A stretch of 64,000 nucleotides of DNA from Qipengyuania aurantiaca. Lineage in GTDB: Bacteria; Pseudomonadota; Alphaproteobacteria; Sphingomonadales; Sphingomonadaceae. The stretch's first letter is position 1. Each line of letters starts with the position of its first letter. Position numbers and translations under genes: made by a program. Location: contig NZ_CP081295.1 in the NCBI RefSeq assembly GCF_019711375.1, positions 930,001-994,000 of the forward strand, written 5' to 3'. Of this stretch, positions 16,633 to 25,791 are shown one piece after another. The notes under the pieces are model-generated. The model saw only the letters and a program-made list of their open reading frames with translations. It did not search any database and was not told the origin of the DNA.

Positions 16633-17064
16633 ATGGCCGACTTCAAGCGTCTTACCGACACGATGCTCGCATCGGGCCAGATCGCGCCCGAGGACGTGGC
16701 CGAAGCCGCGAAACAAGGCGTCTCGCTGATCATCAACAATCGCCCCGATGGCGAGGCTCCCGGGCAGCCGACCGGTGCGGAAATCCAGGCCGCTGCGCGC
16801 CAGCATGGCATCGCCTACAAATCGATCCCGGTGAGCTCGGCAGGGTTCAGCCTCCCGCAGGTCGACGAAATGCGCTCGGCGCTCGCATCGACCCGAGGCA
16901 CCGCCCTCGCCTTCTGCCGCAGCGGCACGCGCTCGACCTTCCTGTGGTCCATGGCGCAGGCGAAGGACGGCCGCGATATCGAGACCGTGGCCGGCGAGGC
17001 GCGGCGCGCAGGCTACGACATTTCGTCGATCCGTCCGACGATGGATCTGCTGAGCAAGTCGTAA
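16633..17064 (+). CDS. TIGR01244 family protein (DSP-like sulfurtransferase/phosphatase)
   Basis: A 143-residue protein with the dual-specificity-phosphatase fold: SGQIAPEDVAEAAKQGV, LIINNRPDGEAPGQP, and an active-site loop AFCRSGTRSTFLW with the catalytic Cys and Arg. The same domain is fused to Blh/ETHE1-like hydrolases in other bacteria and linked to sulfide metabolism. The operon with TerC does not point to a specific substrate. Confidence 0.85.
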   Translation: MADFKRLTDTMLASGQIAPEDVAEAAKQGVSLIINNRPDGEAPGQPTGAEIQAAARQHGIAYKSIPVSSAGFSLPQVDEMRSALASTRGTALAFCRSGTRSTFLWSMAQAKDGRDIETVAGEARRAGYDISSIRPTMDLLSKS

Positions 17065-17074
17065 GGCCGCACCC

Positions 17075-17470
17075 GTGCCCGACCAGCTCGTGCAGTTCCT
17101 TGGCTCGCTGGCCGCAATTCTCGTGCTGGCGGCGATCGCCCGCGGGTTCCGGCTCGGCCCCGCACCGGTATTGAAAGATGAAAGCGAAGCCCGCCGCGCC
17201 GCCGATGAGGCGGTGGACGGGTTTGCGCCCCTCGAGATTGCGCTCGATGCGTGGGGGCGCGGCGCTGTGTTGAGCGATGCGCAGGGCCGCATCCTCCTCC
17301 TCCGCCCGCATGGCACCCATTTCGCCGGGCGTTTGCTGACGGCGCGCGCCGAAGCGCGGGTCGAGGGCGAAACTCTCGTCGTCGACACCGCAGAGCGCCG
17401 CTTCGGAGCCGCGCATCTGGAGGTCGCCGATCCTCAAGCTTGGGTTCAGCGGATCGAGGCTATAGACTAG
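17075..17470 (+). CDS. Hypothetical membrane-anchored protein
   Basis: A 131-residue protein with one N-terminal membrane segment (FLGSLAAILVLAAIARGF) and a small soluble domain containing IALDAWGRGAVLSDAQGRIL and HGTHFAGRLL. I do not recognise the family. It starts with GTG, ten bases after the sulfurtransferase gene, and ends ten bases before the desaturase gene, so it belongs to the same operon. Confidence 0.75.
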   Translation: MPDQLVQFLGSLAAILVLAAIARGFRLGPAPVLKDESEARRAADEAVDGFAPLEIALDAWGRGAVLSDAQGRILLLRPHGTHFAGRLLTARAEARVEGETLVVDTAERRFGAAHLEVADPQAWVQRIEAID

Positions 17471-17480
17471 GCCTCAGCCC

Positions 17481-18437
17481 ATGCCAGATTTCTCGCCCAC
17501 CCAATACGCCGTGCCCGGTTTCGTCGCCCTGGTCCTGATCGAGATGATCTGGGCCTGGCGCCGCAACCCTGCGGCCTATGAGCCGAAGGACACGCTCACC
17601 AGCCTCGCCTTCGGATTGGGCAGCACGGTGGCGGGCCTGCTGTTCGGCGGGCTGTTCTTCGCGCTCTACCTCTTCCTGTGGGACTATCGCCTGTTCGACT
17701 TCGGCCCCGAATGGTGGACCGTCTGGTGGGCCTGGCCGCTGTGCTTCGTGCTCGACGATCTCAAATACTATTGGGTTCACCGCACCGGCCACCGCGTGCG
17801 CTGGTTCTGGGCGAGCCATGTTAACCACCATTCCTCCCAGCACTACAACCTGTCGACCGCGCTGCGCCAGACCTGGACCGGTTTCCTGACGCTGGGCTTC
17901 GCCTTCGCGCTGCCGCTGGTCCTCCTCGGTTTCCACCCGGCGATGATTGCGATCTGCGGCGGCTTCAACCTGATTTACCAGTTCTGGATCCACACCGAGG
18001 CGATCGACCGCATGCCGCGCTGGTTCGAGGCGGTGATGAACACGCCCAGCCACCACCGCGTCCACCACGCGACCAACCCGCGCTACCTCGACCGCAATTA
18101 CGCGGGCGTCTTCATCGTCTGGGACAAGATGTTCGGCACCTTCGAGCCCGAGGTGAAGGGCGAGAAGATCCGCTACGGCATCGTGCGCCAGCTCGGCAGC
18201 TTTAATTTGCTGTGGGCCGTCTTCCATGAATGGATCGGCATCGCGCAGGACATGTGGCGCGCACCCTGGAAGCACAAGCTGTCCTATCTCCTGCGCGAAC
18301 CGGGCTGGACCCACGACGGCAGCCGCCAGACCAGCGACCAGATCCGCGAGGCGTGGCTGGCGCGGCAGGGCGGAAGCGAGACGCCCGAACAGGTTGCATC
18401 CCAAAACCCGATTGCAGGCAAGCCCGAGGCTGCCTAA
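17481..18437 (+). CDS. Sterol desaturase/fatty acid hydroxylase family protein
   Basis: A 318-residue membrane di-iron enzyme. The histidine clusters are YYWVHRTGHRVRWFWASHVNHHSSQH and later HHRVHHATNPRYLDRNYAG, with four or five membrane helices around them. Family members oxidise fatty acids, carotenoids or sphingolipid chains; given an SPT in this genome a lipid hydroxylase role is possible but not shown. Followed after 25 bases by a GMC oxidoreductase. Confidence 0.9.
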   Translation: MPDFSPTQYAVPGFVALVLIEMIWAWRRNPAAYEPKDTLTSLAFGLGSTVAGLLFGGLFFALYLFLWDYRLFDFGPEWWTVWWAWPLCFVLDDLKYYWVHRTGHRVRWFWASHVNHHSSQHYNLSTALRQTWTGFLTLGFAFALPLVLLGFHPAMIAICGGFNLIYQFWIHTEAIDRMPRWFEAVMNTPSHHRVHHATNPRYLDRNYAGVFIVWDKMFGTFEPEVKGEKIRYGIVRQLGSFNLLWAVFHEWIGIAQDMWRAPWKHKLSYLLREPGWTHDGSRQTSDQIREAWLARQGGSETPEQVASQNPIAGKPEAA

Positions 18438-18462
18438 CCTCTCGAATCGAGAGGAGTTCTTC

Positions 18463-20049
18463 ATGGATGAGTTTGATGTGGTCGTCGTCGGCGGCGGCAG
18501 CGGCGGCAGCGCGGTTGCCGGTCGGCTGGCCGAGGCGGGCAAGAGGGTGTGCCTGCTCGAAGCTGGCGGGCGCAACAACGGCATGCGCATCACCACGCCC
18601 GGCATGCTCGCCATTCCGAACAAGGCGGCGAACTACATGTACGACACCGTCCCGCAGAAAGGTTTGAATGGGCGGGTCGGTTACCAGCCGCGCGGCAAGG
18701 GGCTGGGCGGCTCCAGCGCGATCAACGCCATGGTCTACATCCGCGGCAACAAATGGGATTACGACAATTGGGCTGCGCTCGGCTGCACCGGCTGGGCCTA
18801 TGCCGACGTACTTCCCTATTTCAAACGCGCCGAACACAATGTTCGCGGCGAAAGCCAGTACCATGGTGACGACGGGCCGCTGTGGGTCAGCGACCAGAAA
18901 TACATGAACGAAGGCAGCCTCGCCTTCGTCGAGGCTGCGCAGCAGTTGCAGCTGCCGATCAACGCCGATTTCAACGGCGAGAAGCAGGAAGGGTTCGGCC
19001 TCTACCAGGTGACGCAGAAGGACGGCGAACGCTGGTCCGCCGCGCGCGCCTATGTCGAACCGCGGCGCGGCTCGGCAAATCTCGACACGCGCATCGGCGT
19101 GACCGTGCAGAAGCTCGAGATCGAGGACGGGCGCGTCACCGGGGTCACCTATTCCATCGGCAAGCGCCGCCGCACGGTGAAGGCGCGCGGGGGTGTGGTG
19201 CTGAGCGCAGGCGCGTTCAATTCGCCGCAGATCCTCATGCTGTCGGGCATCGGTCCAGCCCAGCACCTGAAAGAGCACGGCATCGAGGTGGTCGCAGACC
19301 GGCAGGCGGTCGGCGCCGACCTGCAGGACCATATCGACTACGTCTCGAGCTGGGAGAGCGACAACAAGGGCCTCATCGGGTCGACGCTGGCGGGCAACAT
19401 CCGCATGGCCAAGGCGATCATCGAGCATCGCCGCAAGCGTACCGGCATCATGACCACGCCCTATGCCGAGGCGGGCGGCTTCTGGACCGTCATGCCCGAC
19501 GCTCCGGCGCCCGATATCCAGTGGCACTTCGTCCCCGCCATGCTGGAGGATCACGGTCGCACCACGGTGAAGGGCTACGGCTTCTCGCTCCACGCCTGCG
19601 TGCTGCGCCCCGAAAGCCGCGGCACCGTGCGGCTCGCCAGCCGCGATGCGAAGGACGCGCCCCGCATCGATCCCAATTTCCTCGACGACGACCGCGATAT
19701 CGCCACCTTGCGCGAAGGGGTCCGCCTGTCGCACCGCATTGTCGAAAGCCCGGCGCTGCAGGCTTACAATCCCAAGGACCGCTATCCCATCGACCTTGCC
19801 GACGACGCGCAGCTCGACGAGCTCATCCGCAGCCGCGCCGACACGGTTTACCACCCCGTCGGCACCTGCCGGATGGGTCCGGGCGAGGACGATGTCGTCG
19901 ATCCCACGCTGAAAGTCCGCGGGGTGGAGGGCCTTTGGGTTGCCGATGCCAGCGTGATGCCGCGCCTCGTCTCGGGCAACACCAACGCGCCGAGCATCAT
20001 GATCGGCGAACGCTGCGCCGACTTCGTGAAAGACGCGCTCGCTGGGTAG
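18463..20049 (+). CDS. GMC family FAD-dependent oxidoreductase
   Basis: A 528-residue glucose-methanol-choline oxidoreductase. FAD binding: [20 protein letters not shown] at the N-terminus, then [19 protein letters not shown]. The active-site region near the end is [11 protein letters not shown] and [15 protein letters not shown]. Likely an alcohol dehydrogenase or choline-dehydrogenase-like enzyme. ATG 18463 is preceded by GAGAGGAG. It probably shares the transcript with the desaturase gene. Confidence 0.92.
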   Translation: MDEFDVVVVGGGSGGSAVAGRLAEAGKRVCLLEAGGRNNGMRITTPGMLAIPNKAANYMYDTVPQKGLNGRVGYQPRGKGLGGSSAINAMVYIRGNKWDYDNWAALGCTGWAYADVLPYFKRAEHNVRGESQYHGDDGPLWVSDQKYMNEGSLAFVEAAQQLQLPINADFNGEKQEGFGLYQVTQKDGERWSAARAYVEPRRGSANLDTRIGVTVQKLEIEDGRVTGVTYSIGKRRRTVKARGGVVLSAGAFNSPQILMLSGIGPAQHLKEHGIEVVADRQAVGADLQDHIDYVSSWESDNKGLIGSTLAGNIRMAKAIIEHRRKRTGIMTTPYAEAGGFWTVMPDAPAPDIQWHFVPAMLEDHGRTTVKGYGFSLHACVLRPESRGTVRLASRDAKDAPRIDPNFLDDDRDIATLREGVRLSHRIVESPALQAYNPKDRYPIDLADDAQLDELIRSRADTVYHPVGTCRMGPGEDDVVDPTLKVRGVEGLWVADASVMPRLVSGNTNAPSIMIGERCADFVKDALAG

Positions 20050-20407
20050 GCTGGCCGACTGGGCCGGGACCCTGAAGCGCGACGTTCTCGCGCTCTGGCT
20101 CGCCGCCCGCGACAAGCGCACACCGCTGGCGGCGAAGCTCCTCGCCGGGGGCGTCGCCGCCTATGCGCTGAGCCCGATCGACCTCATTCCCGACTTCATC
20201 CCGGTGCTCGGCCTGCTCGACGATGTGCTGATCGTGCCCGCCGGGATCTGGCTGGTCCTGCGCATCATCCCCGAACCGCTCATGGCGGAATTTCGGACCC
20301 GTGCCGGCGAACTCGCAGACAAGCCTCGTTCGACGGCGGGGCTGGTATTTGTCCTCGCAATCTGGCTGGCAGCAGCGGCCGCCCTCGGAATGCTCCTGGT
20401 GCCATAG
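20042..20407 (+). CDS. DUF1232 (YkvA-like) membrane protein
   Basis: Small membrane protein with the DUF1232 signature [21 protein letters not shown] followed by [18 protein letters not shown] and a C-terminal hydrophobic helix. Homology clearly begins upstream of the first GTG (20204): the frame reads [20 protein letters not shown] from just after the GMC stop. No ATG, GTG or TTG exists there; a CTG at 20042, overlapping the end of the GMC gene by eight bases, is my best start. Function unknown. Confidence 0.7.
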   Translation: MGRLADWAGTLKRDVLALWLAARDKRTPLAAKLLAGGVAAYALSPIDLIPDFIPVLGLLDDVLIVPAGIWLVLRIIPEPLMAEFRTRAGELADKPRSTAGLVFVLAIWLAAAAALGMLLVP

Positions 20408-20411
20408 AAAA

Positions 20412-20448
20412 GGGGCCGGAAGCGCAATGGCTTCCGGCCCCGTCTCTT
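20412..20448. terminator. Strong hairpin between convergent DUF1232 and TonB-receptor genes
   Basis: A 12-base stem (GGGGCCGGAAGC with GGCTTCCGGCCCC) flanked by A-rich sequence on the left and GTCTCTTTG on the right, placed between two convergent genes, so it can serve both strands. Confidence 0.85.
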
Positions 20449-20461
20449 TGCGTCAGGCTTT

Positions 20462-22855
20462 TTACCAGCTCTGGCGCACCGTCAGGCCGAAGGTACGCGG
20501 CGTGTTGGTGCGGTAGGCGAGGCGGGCGCGGCCGCCACGTTCGCGGTCGAAGCTGAGTAGCGCGTTCTCGTCGGTTACGTTGTTCACATAGGCGATCAGC
20601 GAGAGGCCCGAGTCGAAGTCGATCCCGGCACTCAGATTGACGACGTTGTAGCTCGGCAGAAGCAGGTCGACCGTGGTCGAAGCGGTATCGGGAGCGCCGC
20701 GATAAGCCAGCCCATGCACGAAGGTGCGCGGGTTGTTTTCCTGGTCGGCCGGCTGGGTGTAGCGGTTGCCGACATGGCTCCACGAAGCCGCGATGTAGGC
20801 GTCCGAGCCTGCGCCCAGCTGCCACTCGTAGCTGCCCGATGCGGTGAACTGCAGTTCAGGCACGGACGGCAGGCGGTTGCCTTCGCGGATGCCGGTTGCG
20901 GTGACGAGCGCCGCATCGTCGCTGATCGTACTGTCGAACTCGGCCTCGATCCAGCTACCCGACAGCATCAGGTCGAAGCCCGGAACGGGCTCGAACCCGA
21001 CCTCGGCCTCGATCCCCATCGTATGCGCTTCGGGCACGTTGAAGACCACGCGCGACGAGCAGCTTCCGGCATCCAGCGTCACTTGCAGATCGCTGATGTC
21101 GTTATAGAAACCGGCGACATTGGCGAAGAAGCCGTTGCCGGTCGCCTTGGCGCCGACTTCGTAGTTCCACAGGGTTTCATCCTCGTAGGACTGGAAGTTG
21201 CCGAACAGCGCTTCGTCGGCCGGCGAGCAGAGCGTCACGTTGAGCGGATCGTTCACGCCGCCGAGGCGGAAGCCCTTCGACGCCTGCGCGTTGAGCGTGA
21301 CCATGTCGGAAAGGTCATAGCTCAGCAGGATGCGCGGGCTCACCCCGTCGCTTTCGGTGCGGTCGAAAGCGTTGTCGCCATTGGCGAACAGGCCGCCCGA
21401 GTTGAACTCGCGTTCTTCCTCGTAATCGTACCAGCGCGCGCCGATGGTGACATCGAACGCCTCGGTCAACGCGTAGGTACCCTCGCCGAAGATGGCGATC
21501 TGCGCGAGATCGTAAGGCAGGTCCGCGTTGTAAGGCGAATCGAGATTGTCGAACCCGTTGGCCACCGCCGCCGAGGTGCCGGCCCCGAGCGTCGCATCGG
21601 TTACCGCCGCATAGCCCGGTGTGGGAAGGCGCTGGCGATAGAAACGGTCGGTCTGCGAGTAGAACCCGCCGACAACCCACTGGAACGGACCACCGGTATC
21701 GGACGAGAACCGCAGCTCCTGCGTGATGGCAGAAACGTCCGTCGTGTCGCGCAGGTTCGATGGCAGGTCGATACCGCCCTCGTCGGGATAGCCGAGGTCG
21801 ACCGAGACCGAACCGGTCAGCGCGCTGGCGTCGCGGCTAACGAGGATGGCGCGATCGGTGTAGGAACTCACCGAAGTGAAGATGACCGGACCAAGGTCGG
21901 CCTCCGCCACGAGATCGAGAATCAGGGTCTCGTCCTCGAACGCCTCGCGCAGTTTCAGATACTGCTCGCGCTCGTCATAGACCGTGGCGGGCGTGGTGAA
22001 GGGGTTGGCGTAGAGGTTGAAGATCTCCTGCCGGTTGAAACCGTTGGCGCTGACCTTCTGGTAGATCAGGCGCGGCGTGATGCTGAAGCCCTCGCCCGTA
22101 TCGACGCGGAAGGCAAGGCGGCCACCGTAGCGTTCACCGTCGTTGACATCCTCGCCGCCGGCCGGGCCGATCGCGTTGATGAAGCCGCCATACTGGGTGT
22201 AGTAACCGACCGCGCGCATCGCGACCTTGTCGCCCACCGGCACGTTGACCGCACCCTTGAGATGCCAGCCCAGATCGTCGCCATCGACGAGGTTGACGTT
22301 GCCTTCGACCTGTCCTTCCGTGACGCCGATAACCGGCTGGTTGGTGATGTAGCGGATGGTGCCGCCAACGCTGCCCGAACCGAACAGCGTGCCCTGCGGG
22401 CCGCGCAAAGTTTCGACGCGGTTGAGATCGAAGAGATCGAGATCGGGGGTGAAGAGCGAGAGCGAGATCACCGACTCGTCGAGATAGACGCCGACCTGTT
22501 CCTTAACGCCCGGCTGGTCGCGCACGACTTGGCCTGCGGAGACGCCGCGCACCGAGACCTGGCTCTGGCCCGGCCCCAAGTTCTGGACCGAGAGACCCGC
22601 GACGTTGCGGCTCAAATCCTCGAGCGTGTTGGCGCCCGACTTCTGGATGTCTTCCTGCGTCTGCGCGTTAATCGAGAAGGGAACGTCCTGGATCGCCTGG
22701 TCGCGCTTGGTGGCGGTCACGATGATGACCTGGCTGTCGCCATCGGTCTCTTCGACTTCCTGCGCCGCGACCGGGGCGGCCACCATGGCGAGCGCGCTTC
22801 CTGCCAGAAGGGCGGAACGCGATACGAAACGATTGAATTGATAGGTGTTTTTCAA
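20462..22855 (-). CDS. TonB-dependent outer-membrane receptor
   Basis: A 797-residue receptor that imports a ligand across the outer membrane using TonB-ExbBD energy. It has a signal peptide (SALLAGSALAMVAAPVAAQE), a TonB-box-like VIIVTATKR, a plug domain (VSVRGVSAGQVV, LRGPQGTLFGSGSVGGTIRY) and a beta barrel ending in the expected aromatic residue (LTVRQSW). The start is a TTG with GAGGAGG five bases upstream; longer frames read through that ribosome site. The ligand is unknown; the closest kind is the carbohydrate/unknown-substrate receptors abundant in sphingomonads. Confidence 0.93.
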   Translation of the reverse strand: MKNTYQFNRFVSRSALLAGSALAMVAAPVAAQEVEETDGDSQVIIVTATKRDQAIQDVPFSINAQTQEDIQKSGANTLEDLSRNVAGLSVQNLGPGQSQVSVRGVSAGQVVRDQPGVKEQVGVYLDESVISLSLFTPDLDLFDLNRVETLRGPQGTLFGSGSVGGTIRYITNQPVIGVTEGQVEGNVNLVDGDDLGWHLKGAVNVPVGDKVAMRAVGYYTQYGGFINAIGPAGGEDVNDGERYGGRLAFRVDTGEGFSITPRLIYQKVSANGFNRQEIFNLYANPFTTPATVYDEREQYLKLREAFEDETLILDLVAEADLGPVIFTSVSSYTDRAILVSRDASALTGSVSVDLGYPDEGGIDLPSNLRDTTDVSAITQELRFSSDTGGPFQWVVGGFYSQTDRFYRQRLPTPGYAAVTDATLGAGTSAAVANGFDNLDSPYNADLPYDLAQIAIFGEGTYALTEAFDVTIGARWYDYEEEREFNSGGLFANGDNAFDRTESDGVSPRILLSYDLSDMVTLNAQASKGFRLGGVNDPLNVTLCSPADEALFGNFQSYEDETLWNYEVGAKATGNGFFANVAGFYNDISDLQVTLDAGSCSSRVVFNVPEAHTMGIEAEVGFEPVPGFDLMLSGSWIEAEFDSTISDDAALVTATGIREGNRLPSVPELQFTASGSYEWQLGAGSDAYIAASWSHVGNRYTQPADQENNPRTFVHGLAYRGAPDTASTTVDLLLPSYNVVNLSAGIDFDSGLSLIAYVNNVTDENALLSFDRERGGRARLAYRTNTPRTFGLTVRQSW

Positions 22856-23183
22856 GGTTTCCTCCTCTTTTCGGGCCTTTACGGGCCTTCTTCGTGAGGA
22901 ACTTGGTGAATCGTCATGAAACAAAAGACAATCTTGGCCGCGTTTTTCTTGGCTACTATTTCGTCAGTTGTAGCAAATGAGTCACACGCGCCTTGGCCAA
23001 AAAAAGGGGCCGGAACTCGTCGGAGTCCCGGCCCTTCAAAAGTCGGTGTTCGCAGGAGGAACATGGATGGGCGGGGCCGCCCGGGAGAGAGAGGAGAGAG
23101 TAGGCGGCCCCGCCGAGCTGGGTGTTCTGTCTGGTCGCATCGCGAAAAGCGAAAACCGCTTCCCACTTTTCGCGCAATACTCC
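22856..23183. other. Gene-free stretch with three hairpins between TonB receptor and amt
   Basis: No credible gene. It holds the receptor upstream region and three inverted repeats: about 23004-23036 (terminator for minus-strand transcripts), 23072-23112 (GGGGCCGCC with GGCGGCCCC arms around a purine-rich GAGAGAGAGGAGAGAG loop) and 23140-23175 (GCGAAAAGCG with its partner). Confidence 0.6.
23001..23038 (-). terminator. Intrinsic terminator downstream of amt
   Basis: On the minus strand GGGCCGGGACTCC pairs with GAGTTCCGGCCCC (one mismatch), followed by seven T residues. It lies about 145 bases after the amt stop, beyond two other hairpins. Confidence 0.8.
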
Positions 23184-24536
23184 CTAGTTGTAGGCGCGCT
23201 CTCCGTGTTCGGAGATGTCGAGCCCGTCGACTTCGGCCTCTTCGCTGACCCTGAGGCCAACCAGTGCCTTGACGATGAAACCGGCGATCAGCGTGCCGAT
23301 AGCGGCCCAGAGAATCGTGACGACGACCGAGAAGACCTGGATGCCGAGCTGCGTGCCGAGCGCGGTCGAACCGTCGCCTGGACCACCGATCCACGGCTGG
23401 TAGACCACCGCCGTGCCGATGGCACCGACGATGCCGCCCACGCCGTGGATGCCGAAGGCGTCAAGGCTGTCGTCATAGCCGAATTTGGCTTTTACCTTGG
23501 CGACGAAGAAGTAGCACACCGCTGCCGAGAGGATGCCGAGCAGGATGGCGCCGAAGGGGCCCGAGTTGCCTGCCGCCGGAGTGACGGCAACGAGGCCGGC
23601 AATCACGCCCGAACAGAAGCCGAGCGCCGAGCCCTTGTGGCCGGCCAGCTTCTCGATCACCATCCAAGCCAGAGCACCGGCTGCCGTGGCGACGAAGGTG
23701 TTGATCATGGCGAGACCTGCCGAACCGTCCGCCTCGAGTGCCGAGCCGGCGTTGAAGCCGAACCAGCCCACCCAAAGGAGGCCGGTGCCAACCATGGTCA
23801 GCGTCATCGAGTGCGGCATCATCGGCTCCTGCGGCCAGCCGCGACGCTTGCCGAGGAGGTAGGCGAGGACAAGGCCCGAAACACCGGCGTTGATGTGCAC
23901 CACCGTGCCGCCCGCAAAGTCGAGCGCGCCGTCTTCGAACAGCAGGCCGCCGCCCGCCCATACCATGTGCGCGATCGGGAAATAGACGATGGTCAGCCAG
24001 ATCGGCACGAAGGCCATGACCGCGCTGAACTTCATGCGCTCGGCGGTCGCGCCGAGGATGAGGGCGGCCGTGATCGCGGCGAAGGTCATCTGGAAGCTGA
24101 TGAAGACATATTTGCTGATGACTTCATCGGTGAAGGTGGCTGCCGTGCTGCTCGCATCGGTGCCGGCAAGAAACAGGCTGCCCCCGCTGATGAAGAGGCC
24201 GAGCGTGCCTTCGTAGGTCGTGTCGCCGAAAGCCAGGCTGTAGCCCCAGATAACCCAAATAATCATGGCCAGCGCTGCAGTCGCGCCGATCTGAGTCATG
24301 GTGGAGAGCATGTTCTTGGAACGGGTCAGGCCGCCGTAGAACAGCGCCAGGCCCGGCAGGATCATCAGCATGACGAGGACCGTAGCGGTCATCATCCAGG
24401 CGTTGTTGCCGGGGTTGGGCACGGCGGCCGCGGCTTCCACGGCCTCCGGTGCGGCTTCCTGCGCATAGGCGGCAGTAGCGGTAAAGAGCGCGGTGCCCGC
24501 AGCGGCGGCGGCGCGCATGAGATTACGCATGGTCAT
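23184..24536 (-). CDS. amtB: Ammonium transporter (Amt/MEP/Rh)
   Basis: A 450-residue ammonium channel. A cleavable signal peptide (ALFTATAAYAQE) precedes 11 membrane helices. The twin pore histidines are in VVHINAGVSGLVLAY and FGIHGVGGIVGAIG; the phenylalanine gate region is MTFAAITAALILGATAERMKF. The cytoplasmic C-tail LRVSEEAEVDGLDISEHGERAY is the GlnK contact segment. Start ATG 24536 follows CTGGAGGG. It is the second gene of a glnK-amt operon driven by a sigma-54 promoter. Confidence 0.96.
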   Translation of the reverse strand: MTMRNLMRAAAAAGTALFTATAAYAQEAAPEAVEAAAAVPNPGNNAWMMTATVLVMLMILPGLALFYGGLTRSKNMLSTMTQIGATAALAMIIWVIWGYSLAFGDTTYEGTLGLFISGGSLFLAGTDASSTAATFTDEVISKYVFISFQMTFAAITAALILGATAERMKFSAVMAFVPIWLTIVYFPIAHMVWAGGGLLFEDGALDFAGGTVVHINAGVSGLVLAYLLGKRRGWPQEPMMPHSMTLTMVGTGLLWVGWFGFNAGSALEADGSAGLAMINTFVATAAGALAWMVIEKLAGHKGSALGFCSGVIAGLVAVTPAAGNSGPFGAILLGILSAAVCYFFVAKVKAKFGYDDSLDAFGIHGVGGIVGAIGTAVVYQPWIGGPGDGSTALGTQLGIQVFSVVVTILWAAIGTLIAGFIVKALVGLRVSEEAEVDGLDISEHGERAYN

Positions 24537-24565
24537 TGTGTCCCTCCAGGGCGTGACTTCGGGCG

Positions 24566-24904
24566 TCACAGCGCGGTGTCGCCGGTTTCGCCGGTGCGGA
24601 TGCGGGTGGCGCTGGCGAGGTCGAAAACGAAAATCTTCCCGTCGCCGATCGCCTCGGTGCTGGCGGTTTGCTGGATCGTTTCGACCACCTGGCCGGCCAG
24701 ATCGTCGCCGACGGCGATTTCGAGCTTCACCTTGGGCAGCATATTGGTCGAATATTCGGCCCCGCGGTAAATCTCGGTCTGGCCCTTCTGGCGGCCGAAG
24801 CCCTTGACTTCGGAAACGGTCATTCCGGCCACTCCAATCCCGCCCAGGGCCTCGCGGACCTCGTCGAGCTTGAATGGCTTGATGACGGCGATGATGAACT
24901 TCAC
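24566..24904 (-). CDS. glnK: P-II family nitrogen regulatory protein
   Basis: A 112-residue PII trimer subunit that senses 2-oxoglutarate/ATP/ADP and blocks Amt. MKFIIAVIKPFKLDEVREAL opens the protein; the T-loop GRQKGQTEIYRGAEYSTNM has the uridylylated Tyr51 position, and the B-loop and C-terminal IGDGKIFVFDLASATRIRTGETG are complete. The start is GTG. Its place directly ahead of amt by 29 bases makes it GlnK rather than GlnB. Confidence 0.96.
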   Translation of the reverse strand: MKFIIAVIKPFKLDEVREALGGIGVAGMTVSEVKGFGRQKGQTEIYRGAEYSTNMLPKVKLEIAVGDDLAGQVVETIQQTASTEAIGDGKIFVFDLASATRIRTGETGDTAL

Positions 24905-24957
24905 AGCCACACCCCTTCGTGTTGCGCACCGGTTCAAGCACCGGCTTTCGCACTTGC

Positions 24958-24975
24958 AGCAAAAGGCGTGCCAAG
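24958..24975 (-). promoter_or_regulatory. Sigma-54 promoter of glnK-amt
   Basis: On the minus strand CTTGGCACG-CCTT-TTGCT matches the -24/-12 consensus (TGGCACG-N4-TTGCW) at every position, about 54 bases ahead of the glnK GTG. This fits nitrogen-limited, NtrC-dependent expression. Confidence 0.88.
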
Positions 24976-25026
24976 CCGCTTCAGGCGCAAAATTGCGCGC
25001 CCGACGCCGCGAAAGCATCATTTATT

Positions 25027-25041
25027 GCCCATTTATTGGGC
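25027..25041 (-). promoter_or_regulatory. Candidate NtrC-type activator site upstream of glnK
   Basis: GCCCA and TGGGC arms with a five-base AT-rich spacer, about 85 bases upstream of the expected transcription start, have the geometry of an enhancer-binding-protein half-site pair. The arms differ from the classical TGCACC/GGTGCA consensus, so this is tentative. Confidence 0.35.
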
Positions 25042-25047
25042 TTGTGA

Positions 25048-25749
25048 TTATTTTTTAATCAAATCGAGCGTGGCGACAACCGGCAGGTGGTCGGACGCCA
25101 CGGCGGACAGGCCGGTGTGGTGGACCTCGGCCTCGACACAGCCCCAGTGCTTGCTCGCCACGATCCGGTCGAGCGTGGCAACCGGCTGGCGCGCAGGGTA
25201 GCTCTTTCCCGGAGTCACCACCATCCAGCGGTCGGAAAACTCGCGCATCGCGCCCGTCGCCCGGCCCCACTGGTTGAAATCGCCCATGATGACCGTGGGC
25301 AGGTTGCGCGAACATTTCTCGACGAAGCCGACCAGCGAACGGATCTGATCCCGCCGCCTGAGGCCCGAAAGGTCGAGATGGGTGCCGATGATGCGCAGGC
25401 GGTGGCCTTCCACCGTAATCTCCCCGCAGGCTGCGCCGCGTGGCTCCAGCGTGGGAAGGTCGAGAGCCTCGCCCTCGTGAACCTCGAAGTGTCGCCGGAC
25501 CAGCAGCGCGTTGCCGTGCCAACCGATGCTGCGCGGCCGCTTGGCCACTTCGACCAGCCGCCAGTGGCTATCGTCTATCTCCGACCGCGGAAGACAGCTC
25601 TCGCGCGCGCCGATCCGGCGGTCGGCCTCTTGAAGCGCGATCACATCGGCATCGATCTCGTGCAGCACCGACAGTATCCGTTCGGGATCGCGCTTGCGGT
25701 CGAGCCCGACGGCCTTGTGGATGTTGTAGCTGGCGAAGGTCAGGCGCAC
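25048..25749 (-). CDS. Endonuclease/exonuclease/phosphatase family protein
   Basis: A 233-residue metal-dependent EEP-fold hydrolase. Motifs in order: SYNIHKAVG, VIALQEADRR, GTHLDLSGLRRRDQ, MGDFNQWG and the C-terminal SDHLPVVATL. Small proteins of this kind in proteobacteria often act on phospholipids or are of unknown substrate. Start is GTG; 42 bases separate it from the hydrolase gene upstream. Confidence 0.88.
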   Translation of the reverse strand: MRLTFASYNIHKAVGLDRKRDPERILSVLHEIDADVIALQEADRRIGARESCLPRSEIDDSHWRLVEVAKRPRSIGWHGNALLVRRHFEVHEGEALDLPTLEPRGAACGEITVEGHRLRIIGTHLDLSGLRRRDQIRSLVGFVEKCSRNLPTVIMGDFNQWGRATGAMREFSDRWMVVTPGKSYPARQPVATLDRIVASKHWGCVEAEVHHTGLSAVASDHLPVVATLDLIKK

Positions 25750-25791
25750 AGTATCACCAATGCCTCGCCCCGGCCCTTGTGCCGCAGGCCC

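Noticed and set aside
20714..22897. 727-residue open frame on the plus strand opposite the TonB receptor
   Set aside because: Antisense shadow; no ribosome site, no recognisable domain, charged low-complexity composition. The minus strand encodes a full receptor.
23004..23036. Possible riboswitch upstream of the TonB receptor
   Set aside because: The structure lies on the amt side, reads as a terminator with a seven-T run for the minus strand, and shows no conserved riboswitch core.
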